Assembly (NCBI RefSeq): GCF_035917675.1
Contig: NZ_CP109104.1
Coordinates: 5,270,001 to 5,334,000 of the forward strand
From: Streptomyces sp. NBC_01775
GTDB taxonomy: Bacteria; Actinomycetota; Actinomycetes; Streptomycetales; Streptomycetaceae
Direction: 5' to 3'
Length of the DNA stretch: 64,000 nucleotides
Both the position numbers and the translations under genes were made by a program. How positions within the stretch are numbered: position 1 is the first letter of the stretch; the number at the start of each line of letters is the position of its first letter. The notes under the pieces were generated by a model. The model was not told the origin of the DNA, ran no database searches, and saw only the letters and a list, made by a program, of their open reading frames with translations. This document shows positions 34,588 to 43,200 of the stretch, in pieces.

Positions 34588-35073
34588 AGGTTCGACGTAC
34601 CCGAGGTCGACGCGTTCACCGCCCCTTACTGGCGGGCGGCGGCCGAGGGGAGGCTGCTGCTGCGCCGCTGTCGAGCTTCCGGGTGCGGCGCCACGCACCA
34701 CTACCCGCGCGAGTTCTGCCCGCGCTGCTGGAGCGAGGACGTCGAGTGGGTGGCGGCGAGCGGGGACGCCACGCTCTACACCTGGTCCGTGGTGCACCGC
34801 AACGATCTGCCGCCCTTCGGCGAGCGGGTGCCGTACGTCGCGGCCGTCGTGGAGCTGGCGGAGGGGCCGCGCATGATGACCGAGGTCACCGACTGCCCGG
34901 AGGACGCGCTGCGGATCGGAATGCCGCTGCGTGTCACCTTCCGGACGGAAGGGCACAGCGAGGAGGGCGAACCGGATGCCCCGCGCGCCGCCCGTGCCGC
35001 GCGTACCGCGAGCGCTGAGGCCTTCGCCGTGCCGGTGTTCCGCCCGGTGCGGCGCCACGCAGGCCCTGCGTGA
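34564..35073 (+). CDS. DUF35 zinc-ribbon/OB-fold protein 1
   Basis: A 169-residue protein with an N-terminal zinc ribbon (RRCRASGCGATHHYPREFCPRC, C...C...C-x2-C, about 35-57; quoted in part) and an OB-fold (about 60-130) ending in RVTFRTE. DUF35 proteins bind thiolase-like or SCP-x-like partners and are required for activity of Ltp2-type aldolases and ChsH2. A thiolase-like gene lies at 35,805 on the other strand, the probable partner. The start is ambiguous: ATG at 34564 or 34573, both inside a tandem repeat. The C-terminal 35 residues are Ala/Arg-rich. Confidence 0.83.
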   Translation: MGLMGAARRFDVPEVDAFTAPYWRAAAEGRLLLRRCRASGCGATHHYPREFCPRCWSEDVEWVAASGDATLYTWSVVHRNDLPPFGERVPYVAAVVELAEGPRMMTEVTDCPEDALRIGMPLRVTFRTEGHSEEGEPDAPRAARAARTASAEAFAVPVFRPVRRHAGPA

Positions 35074-35098
35074 CCCCTCCGCCCTGCGTGACCCGTCC
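35063..35098. repeat. Stop-spanning tandem duplication, period 18
   Basis: GCCCTGCGTGACCCCTCC (35063-35080, contains the stop) and GCCCTGCGTGACCCGTCC (35081-35098), followed by degenerate copies to about 35,147. Confidence 0.85.
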
Positions 35099-35192
35099 GC
35101 CCTGTGCGGCCCGCAGGTCCCGTGTGCGGCCCGCAGGTCCTGCGTGACGTTAACCGCTGGCAGCGTGCCCGCCGATCGCTCATGCTGGCCGT

Positions 35193-35681
35193 GTGCGTAT
35201 CCGTGAAGCGACCGAAGCCGACTGGCCTGCCATCTGGCCCTTCTTCCAGGCCATCGTCGCCGAGGGCGAGACCTACTCGTACCCCCGCGACTTGGACGAG
35301 CCTGCCGGGCGCCGGATGTGGATGCTGGAGCCGCCCGGCCGCACCGTCGTCGCCGTGGACGAGGACGGTGCCGTCCTCGGCACCGCGAAGATGAACCCCA
35401 ACCACATGGGCGGCGCCTCGCACATCGCCGGTGCCAGCTTCATGGTCGACCCCTCGCGGGAGAGCAAGGGCGTCGGCCGTGCGCTCGGGGAGCACGTGCT
35501 GGAGTGGGCGGTCAAGGAGGGCTACCGCGCGATGCAGTTCAACGCGGTGGTGGAGACCAACACCCGCGCGGTCGCGCTGTGGAAGTCGCTGGGCTTCGAG
35601 ATCGTCGCCACGCTCGAAGAGGGCTTCCTGCACCCCCGGCACGGCTACGTGGGGCTGCACATCATGTACCAGCGCTTCTGA
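35193..35681 (+). CDS. GNAT-family N-acetyltransferase
   Basis: A 162-residue GNAT protein that would transfer an acetyl group from acetyl-CoA to an amine. The start MRIREATEADWPAIWPFF is typical of the phosphinothricin/small-molecule acetyltransferase group. The acetyl-CoA loop is SRESKGVGRALGEHVL (about 88-103), followed by NAVVETNTRAVALWKSLGFE (about 117-136). The start is the GTG at 35193. It carries no operator and may be unrelated to the flanking catabolic genes. Confidence 0.85.
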   Translation: MRIREATEADWPAIWPFFQAIVAEGETYSYPRDLDEPAGRRMWMLEPPGRTVVAVDEDGAVLGTAKMNPNHMGGASHIAGASFMVDPSRESKGVGRALGEHVLEWAVKEGYRAMQFNAVVETNTRAVALWKSLGFEIVATLEEGFLHPRHGYVGLHIMYQRF

Positions 35682-35740
35682 GGGTTGTGACCAGCGCTTC
35701 TGAGGTCACGACCGGCGCTTTGGGGCCACGTCCGGCGCAT
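35668..35740. repeat. Stop-spanning tandem repeat, period about 21-22
   Basis: ACCAGCGCTTCTGAGG occurs exactly at 35668-35683 (with the stop codon) and 35690-35705, with degenerate third and fourth copies. Confidence 0.85.
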
Positions 35741-35773
35741 TTGAAACCGCGCACCGGATGGCCGATACCCTGG

Positions 35774-35808
35774 TTGTCAGCTGTCAGCTGTCAGCTGTCA
35801 GCTGTCAG
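35774..35808. repeat. Stop-spanning CTGTCAG heptamer repeat
   Basis: Four exact CTGTCAG units (35781-35808) and one variant (35774). On the minus strand they contain and follow the thiolase stop codon (35805-35807). Confidence 0.9.
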
Positions 35809-37031
35809 CCGCGGCCGAGTACGACCGTTCCCGAGGAGCAGAACCATCCGCCGGTCCCGGAGGCGACGGCCAGTTCGGGGAGGGCTCCGTCGGCCTTGCG
35901 GACCTGGCGGTCCTCGCCCGCCTCGCCTCTCAACTGCCGTACGGCCTCCACCAGGAGAAAGAGTCCGCGCATCCCGGGGTGGCACGCGGAGAGCCCGCCG
36001 CCGTCGGTGTTGACGGGGAGCCCGCCGTCCCGTAGCAGCCGCCCCTTCTCCACGAAGGCGCCGCCCTCTCCCTTCGCGCAGAAGCCCAGGTCCTCCAGCG
36101 TCACGAGGGTCATGTAGGTGAAGGCGTCGTAGATCTGGGCCAGGTCGATGTCGTCCGGGGTGACCCCGGCCCGCTCGAAGGCCGCGCGGCCGGAGACGGC
36201 GGCCGGCGAGACCGTGAAGTCCTCCCACTCGGACATCGTGGTGTGCGAGACGGCCGTGCCCGAGCCCAGTATCCACACCGGATGCTTGGCCAGATCGGGT
36301 ACGTACTCCTCCGCGACGAGCAGTACCGCACAGCCGCCGTCGGAGCGGACGCAGCAGTGGAGCTTGGTGAACGGGTCGGCGATCATCGGCCCGGAGAGCA
36401 CGTCGTCGACGGTGATCGGCTCGCGGTACAGGGCCTCGGGGTTGGTCGCGGCGTTCGCGCGGGCCTGGACGGCGACTTCGGCGAGCTGTTCCAGGGTGGT
36501 GCCGTACTGGTGCATGTGACGGCGGGCCGCCATCGCGTACTTCGCGATGAGGGTGTGCCCGTACGGCACCTCGAACTGGAGCGGTCCCCGGGCGCCGAAG
36601 GAGAGGTCCGAGGTGCGGCGGCGGGCCTTGATGTCGGCGCGCGCGGTGGATCCGTAGACGAGCAGCACCGCGTTGGCCCGGCGCTGGGCGATGGCGTCCG
36701 CCGCGTGGGCGGCCATGACCTCCCAGGTGGAGCCGCCGACGGCGGTGGAGTCGACCCAGATGGGGCGCAGTCCGAGGTACTCGGCGACCTCCACCGGTGC
36801 GAGCGTGCCCAGTCCGGCCGAGGCGAGCCCGTCGATCAGCGCGCGGTCCAGCCCTGAGTCGGCGAGCGCCCGGCGGGCGGCCTGTGCGTGCAGCGCGTAC
36901 GGCGTCGCCTCCTCCACCCGGCCCCCGTCGGAGAGCGCGACTCCGGCGACGGCGACCCTGCGGGGCGTAGAGGGTGTGCGGGGCGTGTGAGGCGGGCGGG
37001 GCGTGCGAGGGCTGGTGCTCGCGGCAGACAT
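35805..37031 (-). CDS. Thiolase-fold lipid-transfer/aldolase-like protein lacking the Cys nucleophile
   Basis: A 408-residue SCP-x/Ltp-type thiolase homologue. The usual nucleophile elbow reads VGGSTWEVMAAH (about 98-109), with Thr/Trp in place of Cys-containing GGSCATVAH of its paralogue at 46,590. The C-terminal half keeps QIYDAFTYMTLVTLEDLGFC and NTDGGGLSACHPG, whose His is thiolase-like. It may act as an aldolase or carbon-carbon lyase with a DUF35 partner, or be non-catalytic. A Pro/Thr-rich N-terminus (residues 4-23) is unusual. The operator ends 4 nt from the ATG, leaving no room for a ribosome site, so the mRNA may be leaderless. Confidence 0.8.
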   Translation of the reverse strand: MSAASTSPRTPRPPHTPRTPSTPRRVAVAGVALSDGGRVEEATPYALHAQAARRALADSGLDRALIDGLASAGLGTLAPVEVAEYLGLRPIWVDSTAVGGSTWEVMAAHAADAIAQRRANAVLLVYGSTARADIKARRRTSDLSFGARGPLQFEVPYGHTLIAKYAMAARRHMHQYGTTLEQLAEVAVQARANAATNPEALYREPITVDDVLSGPMIADPFTKLHCCVRSDGGCAVLLVAEEYVPDLAKHPVWILGSGTAVSHTTMSEWEDFTVSPAAVSGRAAFERAGVTPDDIDLAQIYDAFTYMTLVTLEDLGFCAKGEGGAFVEKGRLLRDGGLPVNTDGGGLSACHPGMRGLFLLVEAVRQLRGEAGEDRQVRKADGALPELAVASGTGGWFCSSGTVVLGRG

Positions 37032-37035
37032 GAAT

Positions 37036-37050
37036 CTGACGGTACATCAG
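37036..37050. promoter_or_regulatory. Palindromic operator site 8 (thiolase-like gene)
   Basis: CTGACGGTACATCAG, one arm mismatch, flanked by GAAT and ATA. It begins 5 bp upstream of the thiolase-like start codon. Confidence 0.83.
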
Positions 37051-37214
37051 ATACGGGGGTGGTGACAGACGGCCGATCCCGCGCGGGGAGGCCGTGCGGT
37101 GCGGAGGCCTGCGCGGTGCCGAGGCCTGCGCGGCACGGAGGCCCGCGCGGTGTCGGAGGCCTGTGCGGCACGAGGGCCGCGCGCCTCTGGGCATCTCGGC
37201 CGGACGTCCTTAAC

Positions 37215-37229
37215 ATGACGCCTCGTCAG
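37215..37229. promoter_or_regulatory. Palindromic operator site 9 (dehydrogenase/F420 operon)
   Basis: ATGACGCCTCGTCAG, one outer-base mismatch, followed by AT. It ends 18 nt before the dehydrogenase ATG. Confidence 0.82.
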
Positions 37230-37247
37230 ATCTGAGGGGAGCTGTCG

Positions 37248-38636
37248 ATGGACACCGCGTTCACCGAGGAGCAGGACGAGATGCGCCGTACCGTGCGGGA
37301 GCTGCTCGCACGGCGCTGCGGGCCCGACGAGGTCAAGGCGGCGGTCAGGACGGAGCCCGGGTACGACACCGGGCTCTGGCACACCCTCGCCGCTCAGCTC
37401 GGGCTCCCGGGGCTCGCGCTGCCCGAGCGCTACGGCGGCGTGGGCTGCGGCACCCTCGAACTCGCCCTGGCCGCCGAGGAGACGGGCAGGATGCTGCTGC
37501 CCTCGCCCCTGTTCGCCACGGCGGCGCTCGTCGCCCCGCTCCTCCTCTCGCTCGGCACCGACGAGCAGCGCGCCCGCCTGCTGCCCCGCCTCGCCTCCGG
37601 CGAGCTGACCGCCGCGCTCGCCGTCCCGGCGGGTGTGCTCCCGCTCGCACTCGGCCTCACCGGCCCGGGGGCCGGTCCGGCTTCCGGTGAGGCGGTCGGC
37701 CAGACCGTGGGCCCGGCCACCGGCCCGGCCGCGCCCGACGACTGGGCGGGCGGTGGACGGGCCGGCGGCATGCAGGCGTACCGCGACGGGGACGGCTGGC
37801 GGCTGTACGGGGAGGCCGGGCAGGTGCTGGGCGGCCACAGCGCCGGGCTGCTGCTGGTCGCCGCGCACGCGGGAGGATTCGCGCGCAGCCGGACACTCCT
37901 GTTCCTCGTACACACCGAGCCGGACGGCGCACACCCCGAGCCGGACGGCGTCGTACGCATCCGGCAGACCGCGCTGGACGAGACCCGCCCCGTCGCCCGC
38001 GTCGAACTGCGGGACGTGGCGGCCGAGATGCTCGGGAGCGGCGACGGGGGCGATGTGCGCGAGACGCTTGTCCAGGCCGGTCCCGGTGCCGCCGCCGTGC
38101 TGGCGGCCGAGGCGGTCGGGGCCGCGGACAGCGCGCTGTCCCGCACCGTCGAGTACACGGGTCTGCGTGAGCAGTTCGGGCGGCCCATCGGGTCGTTCCA
38201 GGCGGTACGCCACCGGCTCGCGGATGTGTACGTCCAGGTGCAGGCGGCGCGCTCGGCTGCGTACTACGCGGCGTGGGCGGCGGACGCGGACGCCGGGGAG
38301 GCGGCCACCGCCGGCGGACTCGCCCTGGCGCAGGGGCTGGAGGCGCTGCGGCTGGCCGCGGGCGAGGCGGTCCAGTTCCACGGGGGCGTCGGCTTCACCT
38401 GGGAGCACGAGGCGCATCTGTACTTCAAGCGGGCGGCCGGTGACGATCTGCTGTTCGGGCCGGTGCACCGGCTGCGGGCCCGCGCTGCCGAGCGCGCCGC
38501 GCTGTTCGGACCGACCGGTCAGGGGAAGGAAGGTCGGGGGAAGGAAGGCCGGAAGGAGAAGAGCCGGGGGACAGAAGGCCGGGGGACAGAAGGAGAGCGC
38601 GACGCACGCGTGGCAGGAGAGGCGGTCGGGGTCTGA
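37248..38636 (+). CDS. Acyl-CoA dehydrogenase, small-subunit type
   Basis: A 462-residue acyl-CoA dehydrogenase with the C-terminal hallmarks of the divergent partner subunits: REQFGRPIGSFQAVRH (about 304-319) and QFHGGVGFTWEHEAHLYFKR (about 375-394). The central domain is Pro/Gly-rich and degenerate. A 40-residue low-complexity tail (repeated GKEGR and GTEGR units) has been added at the C-terminus. GAGGGGAGC precedes the ATG. It is not next to a large subunit; the 19,813 product is a possible partner. Its stop overlaps the next start by one base (TGATG). Confidence 0.84.
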   Translation: MDTAFTEEQDEMRRTVRELLARRCGPDEVKAAVRTEPGYDTGLWHTLAAQLGLPGLALPERYGGVGCGTLELALAAEETGRMLLPSPLFATAALVAPLLLSLGTDEQRARLLPRLASGELTAALAVPAGVLPLALGLTGPGAGPASGEAVGQTVGPATGPAAPDDWAGGGRAGGMQAYRDGDGWRLYGEAGQVLGGHSAGLLLVAAHAGGFARSRTLLFLVHTEPDGAHPEPDGVVRIRQTALDETRPVARVELRDVAAEMLGSGDGGDVRETLVQAGPGAAAVLAAEAVGAADSALSRTVEYTGLREQFGRPIGSFQAVRHRLADVYVQVQAARSAAYYAAWAADADAGEAATAGGLALAQGLEALRLAAGEAVQFHGGVGFTWEHEAHLYFKRAAGDDLLFGPVHRLRARAAERAALFGPTGQGKEGRGKEGRKEKSRGTEGRGTEGERDARVAGEAVGV

Positions 38637-39115
38637 TGGACAAGGCGAAGGCGATCCAGAAGATGTCCTCCACCAGGACGTTCGCCCGTGTGGCCCCGCA
38701 TGTGATCCCCGTACTCGACCGCGCCGTGCACCGGCTGAGCGGCGGCCGGAAGATGATCAGCACCCAGATGCTCCCGGGCGTCGTCCTGACCTCGACGGGA
38801 GCGAAGAGCGGGCAGCGGCGGCGTACTCCGCTGGCGTGCATGCCGGAGGAGGAGCGCGGAAGCTGGCTGCTGATCGGCAGCAACTTCGGCAAAACGGGCC
38901 ACCCGGGCTGGACCGCGAACCTGCGCCGTCACCCTGACGCGTGGATCAGCTGGAAGGGGGCCGACATCGCCGTGCGGGCACGGCAGTTGGAGGGGGCGGA
39001 GCGGGAGGAGGCGTGGGAGGAACTGCTGCGGTTCTGGCCGCCGTACGCGGTCTACCAGGCGCGGCTTGAGCGGCGGATCCGCGTCTTCCGGCTGGAGAGG
39101 CGCGCGGAGCCGTAG
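38636..39115 (+). CDS. Deazaflavin (F420)-dependent nitroreductase-family protein
   Basis: A 159-residue protein of the Ddn/F420H2-dependent quinone reductase family (PF04075). Marks are VVLTSTGAKSGQRRRTPLAC (about 49-68), WLLIGSNFGKTGHPGWTANL (about 77-96) and the conserved YQARLERRIRVFRLER end. Members reduce enones, quinones or nitro groups with F420H2. It is translationally coupled to the dehydrogenase, so it probably reduces an unsaturated intermediate or protects against quinones in the same pathway. No separate operator is present. Confidence 0.83.
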   Translation: MDKAKAIQKMSSTRTFARVAPHVIPVLDRAVHRLSGGRKMISTQMLPGVVLTSTGAKSGQRRRTPLACMPEEERGSWLLIGSNFGKTGHPGWTANLRRHPDAWISWKGADIAVRARQLEGAEREEAWEELLRFWPPYAVYQARLERRIRVFRLERRAEP

Positions 39116-39127
39116 CGGGCAGCGCCG

Positions 39128-39220
39128 GGAATCACCGGCAGCGGCACGCGAGGATCACCGGCGGTGGGCACACCGGAATCACCGTTGACGGGCACGCGGA
39201 GATCACCGGCGGCGTGCGGC
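39128..39220. repeat. Imperfect tandem repeat, about 24 bp, four units
   Basis: Units beginning (G)GAATCACCGG or GGATCACCGG start at about 39128, 39152, 39175 and 39200. They lie between convergent F420-protein and TetR genes. Confidence 0.75.
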
Positions 39221-39245
39221 GCGGGTATCCACGGGCCGGACGCGG

Positions 39246-39893
39246 TTACTTGGTGGGCTTCTTGCCCGTGACGCCCAGGTGCACCAGGAGGGCCAGACTC
39301 GGCTTCAGCTCGGACTGCTTGACGCCCCAGGACTGAAAGCCCTTCTGGTGGCCCGCGACCGAGGCCAGCATGGCGACGAGGGAGCCCGCGACGGCCGTCG
39401 CGTTCACATCCTTGTCGACCTTGCCCTTGGACTGGAGCTCCTTGATGGAGTCGGTCAGGGAGTTGTTGACCGAGTTGAGGATCTTCATGCGGATCTTGTA
39501 GAACCGCTTGTCCCCTTCGGCGGCGCCCAGGTCGACGACGCGCAGGATCGCGTCGTTCTTGCGCCAGAAGGAGAGGAAGCCCTCGACCAGGTCCTCCGCC
39601 GCCTGCCAGGCCGCCTTGCCCACCCAGGAGCGCCCGGCGACCAGCTCGGTCAGGCCCGCACCCTCCTTGGCCATGGCTTCGGCGATCTCCAGGACGGCGC
39701 CCTCGACATCGGGGAAGTACTGGTAGAAGGTCGCCGGGGACGTGCCCGCTTTCCGTGCGACGTCGATGACCTTGACGTCGCGATAGGGCGACGAGCTGAG
39801 CATCTCGCTGAGGCAGTCGAGCAGCTTCTGCCGCGTCGCCTGACCGCGGCGTCCGGCCACCCGGCCGTCGACGGTTCGAACTTGTCCTGTCAT
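39246..39893 (-). CDS. TetR-family regulator, candidate repressor of the palindrome regulon
   Basis: A 215-residue TetR-type repressor. The N-terminal helix-turn-helix is at about 20-70 (VIDVARKAGTSPATFYQYFP with the recognition helix). The C-terminal helical domain has hydrophobic segments (DLVEGFLSFWRKNDAILRVV) suited to binding an acyl-CoA or lipid-like ligand. No other TetR gene is seen in the window, and it lies among the genes carrying the 15-bp palindrome. A degenerate copy with one intact half (CTGTCATGCCGTCAG, 39887-39901) overlaps its own start codon, which might give weak autoregulation. It is not KstR- or KstR2-like by eye. Role is inference from position and family. Confidence 0.85.
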   Translation of the reverse strand: MTGQVRTVDGRVAGRRGQATRQKLLDCLSEMLSSSPYRDVKVIDVARKAGTSPATFYQYFPDVEGAVLEIAEAMAKEGAGLTELVAGRSWVGKAAWQAAEDLVEGFLSFWRKNDAILRVVDLGAAEGDKRFYKIRMKILNSVNNSLTDSIKELQSKGKVDKDVNATAVAGSLVAMLASVAGHQKGFQSWGVKQSELKPSLALLVHLGVTGKKPTK

Positions 39894-39997
39894 GCCGTCA
39901 GCTTACCGAGGGGTGATCGGCCCGCGATTCCTCCGCATGCAAATGGGTGCGACCGCTGTCCTGGGCGCGCCGATCGCGCTCGGCGCGCCCCGTCGTA

Positions 39998-40038
39998 TGC
40001 CCTCCGCACGCCCTCGGCTGCCCTCCGCACGCCCTCGG
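39998..40038. repeat. 20-bp exact direct repeat
   Basis: TGCCCTCCGCACGCCCTCGG occurs at 39998-40017 and again at 40019-40038, one base apart, upstream of the small frame and afsK. Confidence 0.9.
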
Positions 40039-40060
40039 TGCGGCGTGTGAAGAGGGGACG

Positions 40061-40243
40061 GTGACAGAGGCGGATGGGAAGCTGACGGAACTGGCGGAAC
40101 TAGTAGAGAGGGAATGCCGGACTCGTCCGGAACTGGGGGCTTTGTGTGGTCACGAAGACACATACGAGCCGCCCCCGGGTTCGCAACCGCCGCCTTCGCC
40201 AGGAAGAATCGGCCTCCGGACCGCAGGTCCGGCACGGCAGTGA
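40061..40243 (+). CDS. Possible small protein upstream of afsK
   Basis: A possible 60-residue protein starting at GTG 40061, with GAGGGGA 3 nt upstream. The first half is acidic and helical (MTEADGKLTELAELVERECR), the second Pro/Gly-rich (PPPGSQPPPSPGRIG). It has one Cys pair (ECRTRPELGALC). It ends 52 bp before afsK. Nothing identifies its function, and the frame may be chance; ribosome-site quality and position are the only support. Confidence 0.35.
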   Translation: MTEADGKLTELAELVERECRTRPELGALCGHEDTYEPPPGSQPPPSPGRIGLRTAGPARQ

Positions 40244-40295
40244 GAGGCTGCACGGGGCGGGACGACGTACAGCCCTACGGGGAGGTGGCAGGCAA

Positions 40296-43200
40296 ATGGT
40301 GGAGCAGCTGACGCAGCACGATCCGCGGCGGATCGGCCCGTTCGAGGTGCTCGGCCGCCTCGGTGCCGGCGGCATGGGGCTGGTCTACCTCGCACGTTCG
40401 GCCTCGGGCCGCCGTGTGGCGATCAAGACGGTGCGTACGGAACTGGCCGAGGACCAGCTCTTCCGGGTGCGTTTCACGCGCGAGGTGGAAGCGGCGCGGG
40501 CCGTCAGCGGGTTCTACACCGCGGCCGTGGTGGACGCCGACCCGCGCGCCGCCGTGCCGTGGCTCGCCACCGCCTACGTTCCGTCACCCTCCCTCGAGGA
40601 AATAGTCAACGAGTGCGGGCCGCTGCCCGTTCAGGCGGTGCGCTGGCTGGCGGCGGGGGTCGCCGAGGCGCTCCAGTCCATCCACGGCGCGGGCCTGGTC
40701 CACCGTGACTTGAAGCCGTCCAACGTGCTGGTCGTCGAGGACGGGCCGCGCGTCATCGACTTCGGCATCGCCTCGGGCGTCTCCAACACCCGGCTGACGA
40801 TGACGAACGTGGCCGTCGGCACGCCCGCCTACATGTCGCCCGAGCAGGCGCGGGACTCACGCAGCGTCACCGGTGCCAGCGACATCTTCTCGCTCGCCTC
40901 CATGCTCGTCTTCGCCGCGACGGGCCATGCGCCCTTCCACGGGGCGAACCCCGTGGAGACCGTCTTCATGCTGCTGCGCGAAGGCCCCGATCTGGAGGGC
41001 CTGTCGGACGATCTGCGGCCCCTGATCGAGTCGTGTATGCGGATGAACGCCGAGGAGCGGCCGACGCCCGCCGATCTCCAGTCGCAGCTCGCCCCGCACC
41101 TGTTCGCGGCGGGCAGCGACGACAGCGGCACCGTCTCGGCCTGGCTGCCTTCGACCGCCGTCACCTTGATCGAGCGCCGCAGGGGCGGCCGGGCGATGCG
41201 GCGGCAACAGGAGGCGGCCCAGGCGGCGCAGGCCGCGCAGGCGGAGCAGGCGGCGAACGCGGCAGCGGGTGCGGCGCACGGAGGGCACGGAGGCCCCGCG
41301 GGGAACGCCGGAGCCGCGGTCGGCGCGGGTGCCCCCGCCGGCGCCGGTTCCGGGCCCGCCGACCTCCGCGGAGCGGATCCCTCCGCTCCGGCGCACGGGG
41401 CGGCCGGGGCTGTGGCCGCCGCATGGGACCACGGCATTCCGGCGGGTCCCGGCGGGCCTGCGGCCATCGGCGGCGGCCCGGCGTCGGGGCCCCGCTTTCC
41501 CGAGGGCGCCGGCTCCGGTTCGGGACCCGGCTCCGGTGGCCCGGGTCCGGGCTCCGCATCGGGGCCGGGCTCCGTGCCCGTTGTCTCGCCGTCCACCTCG
41601 CAGCCCGGGAGCCCCGACAGCGGGCCCGTACAGCTGCCCGGCGCGCATGTGCCCATCGGTCCGGGGCCGCGCCGCCCCGACGAGGGCGGCAGCGCCGAGG
41701 CCGACCCCACCTCGGGCTGGGTACGCCCGCCCAACGGGGCACAGCACGCGGCCCCGCAGCCCTCGTCCGCGTCGTCCTCGTCCTCACAGGCCATGAGCGA
41801 CGGCGAGCTGCCGGGCCAGGCCGGCGGCTCCGTGCCGTCCCACGGACAGCCGCACAGCGGTCAGGGAGCGGGCCAGGGCCCCCGGCACGCGGGAGCGCCC
41901 GACCACGGCTCGCCCGCACCGCATCAGGCCCCCGGCCCGCACAGCCCGCCCGGCGTGGGGCCACAGGGCTTCCTCTCCGGCGGCGGCCCGGCTGCCTCCG
42001 GAGCGTCCCAGGCGGCGCCGCCCTCCGTGCACGGCGCCGGCTCCGGTCTCAGCACGGGAGCGGGCGCGGGTTCCGGCCCCGGCCCCGGTCTGCAAGAGGC
42101 GCGGCACCCCCTCCAGCAGTCCGCGCCGGCCCAGCCCGTCCAGCCGCCCTCGTCCTCCCCGCACCAGTCGGCGCCGCACGCTCCGTCCGTCTCCTCGGCC
42201 TCGCCGGTGTCGTCCGGGCAGCCCGGACAGGCCGGGGCACCGCAGCGCTGGCGGCCGTGGCGGTTCCGGATGTCGAACGACGTCTGGGGTTCACCCGTCG
42301 TCGCCGAGGACCTGGTGTACGTGACCTCGTTCGAGGTGCACGCGCTGGACGTGGCGAGCGGGCGCAGGCAGTTCAAGACCCGTGAGGTCGCCTGGTCGAT
42401 GGCCGTCTCCGGGGGCCGCGTCCACGCCTCCGACGGGCCCAGCCTCTACGCGCTGGACGCCTCCGACGGCTCCGAGCGCTGGCGCCTGGCGACCGACGGC
42501 TGGGTCTACTCGCTCAAGGTCGACCGGGGCACCATCGTCACCGGCACCCGTGGCGGGGGAGTGCAGGCGTGGGAGGCGGCCAGCGGCGAGAAGCTGTGGG
42601 AACTCTCCGGTGCGCAGGCCGACTTCGAGACCCCCGAGGGCGGCCCCGTCATCGCCGACGGCGCCGTCTACACCTGGGCGGACGGCCGCCTGTACGCGCT
42701 GGAGGCGCGCACCGGCACCGAGCGCTGGTCGTACCCCGTCGGCGACACCTCCGCCACCGGCGGGGTGCCGGTGCGGATCACCGTCGCGGAGGACGGCGTC
42801 GCCTACGTGTGTGCCGGCTCGCGGGTCTTCGCCCTGGACGCCGCCACGGGAGCCGAACGCTGGCGCTTCGACGCGCCCGCCGCCTTCCTGTGCCCGCCCG
42901 CCTATGTACGGGGCCCCGGCGTGACGGGCGGCGGGATCTACCTCGCCGACTACCTCGGCACCGTCTACGCACTCGACACCGGCAACGGCCACGACCGCTG
43001 GCGCATCGCGACGGAGGCCCGGCACTGCACCGAGCCCGTCGTCACCGCCGACGGGCTCGTCCATCTCGGCAGCGGCAGCGCGCTCTACACGCTCGACGCC
43101 GTGAGCGGAACGCCGCGCTGGCGCTTCGCGACCGGCGCCGACGTGGTGGGAGCGCCGGTCGTCGCGAACGGCCGGGTGCACTTCGGGTCGGCCGACCACT

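Larger units (their letters stand above)
39894..40295. other. Divergent region between TetR gene and afsK
   Basis: About 400 bp with leftward and rightward promoters. It holds an exact 20-bp direct repeat (39998-40017 and 40019-40038) and a possible small gene (40061-40243). No copy of the full palindromic operator is visible. Confidence 0.5.

Noticed and set aside
35774..35808. CTGTCAG repeats as clustered operators
   Set aside because: The unit lacks the CTGACG-N3-CGTCAG arrangement and lies at a 3' end.
39246..39893. Naming the TetR as KstR or KstR2
   Set aside because: The palindrome differs from the TnnAAC..GTTnnA and CAAG..CTTG type operators of those regulators, and the sequence does not resemble them by eye.
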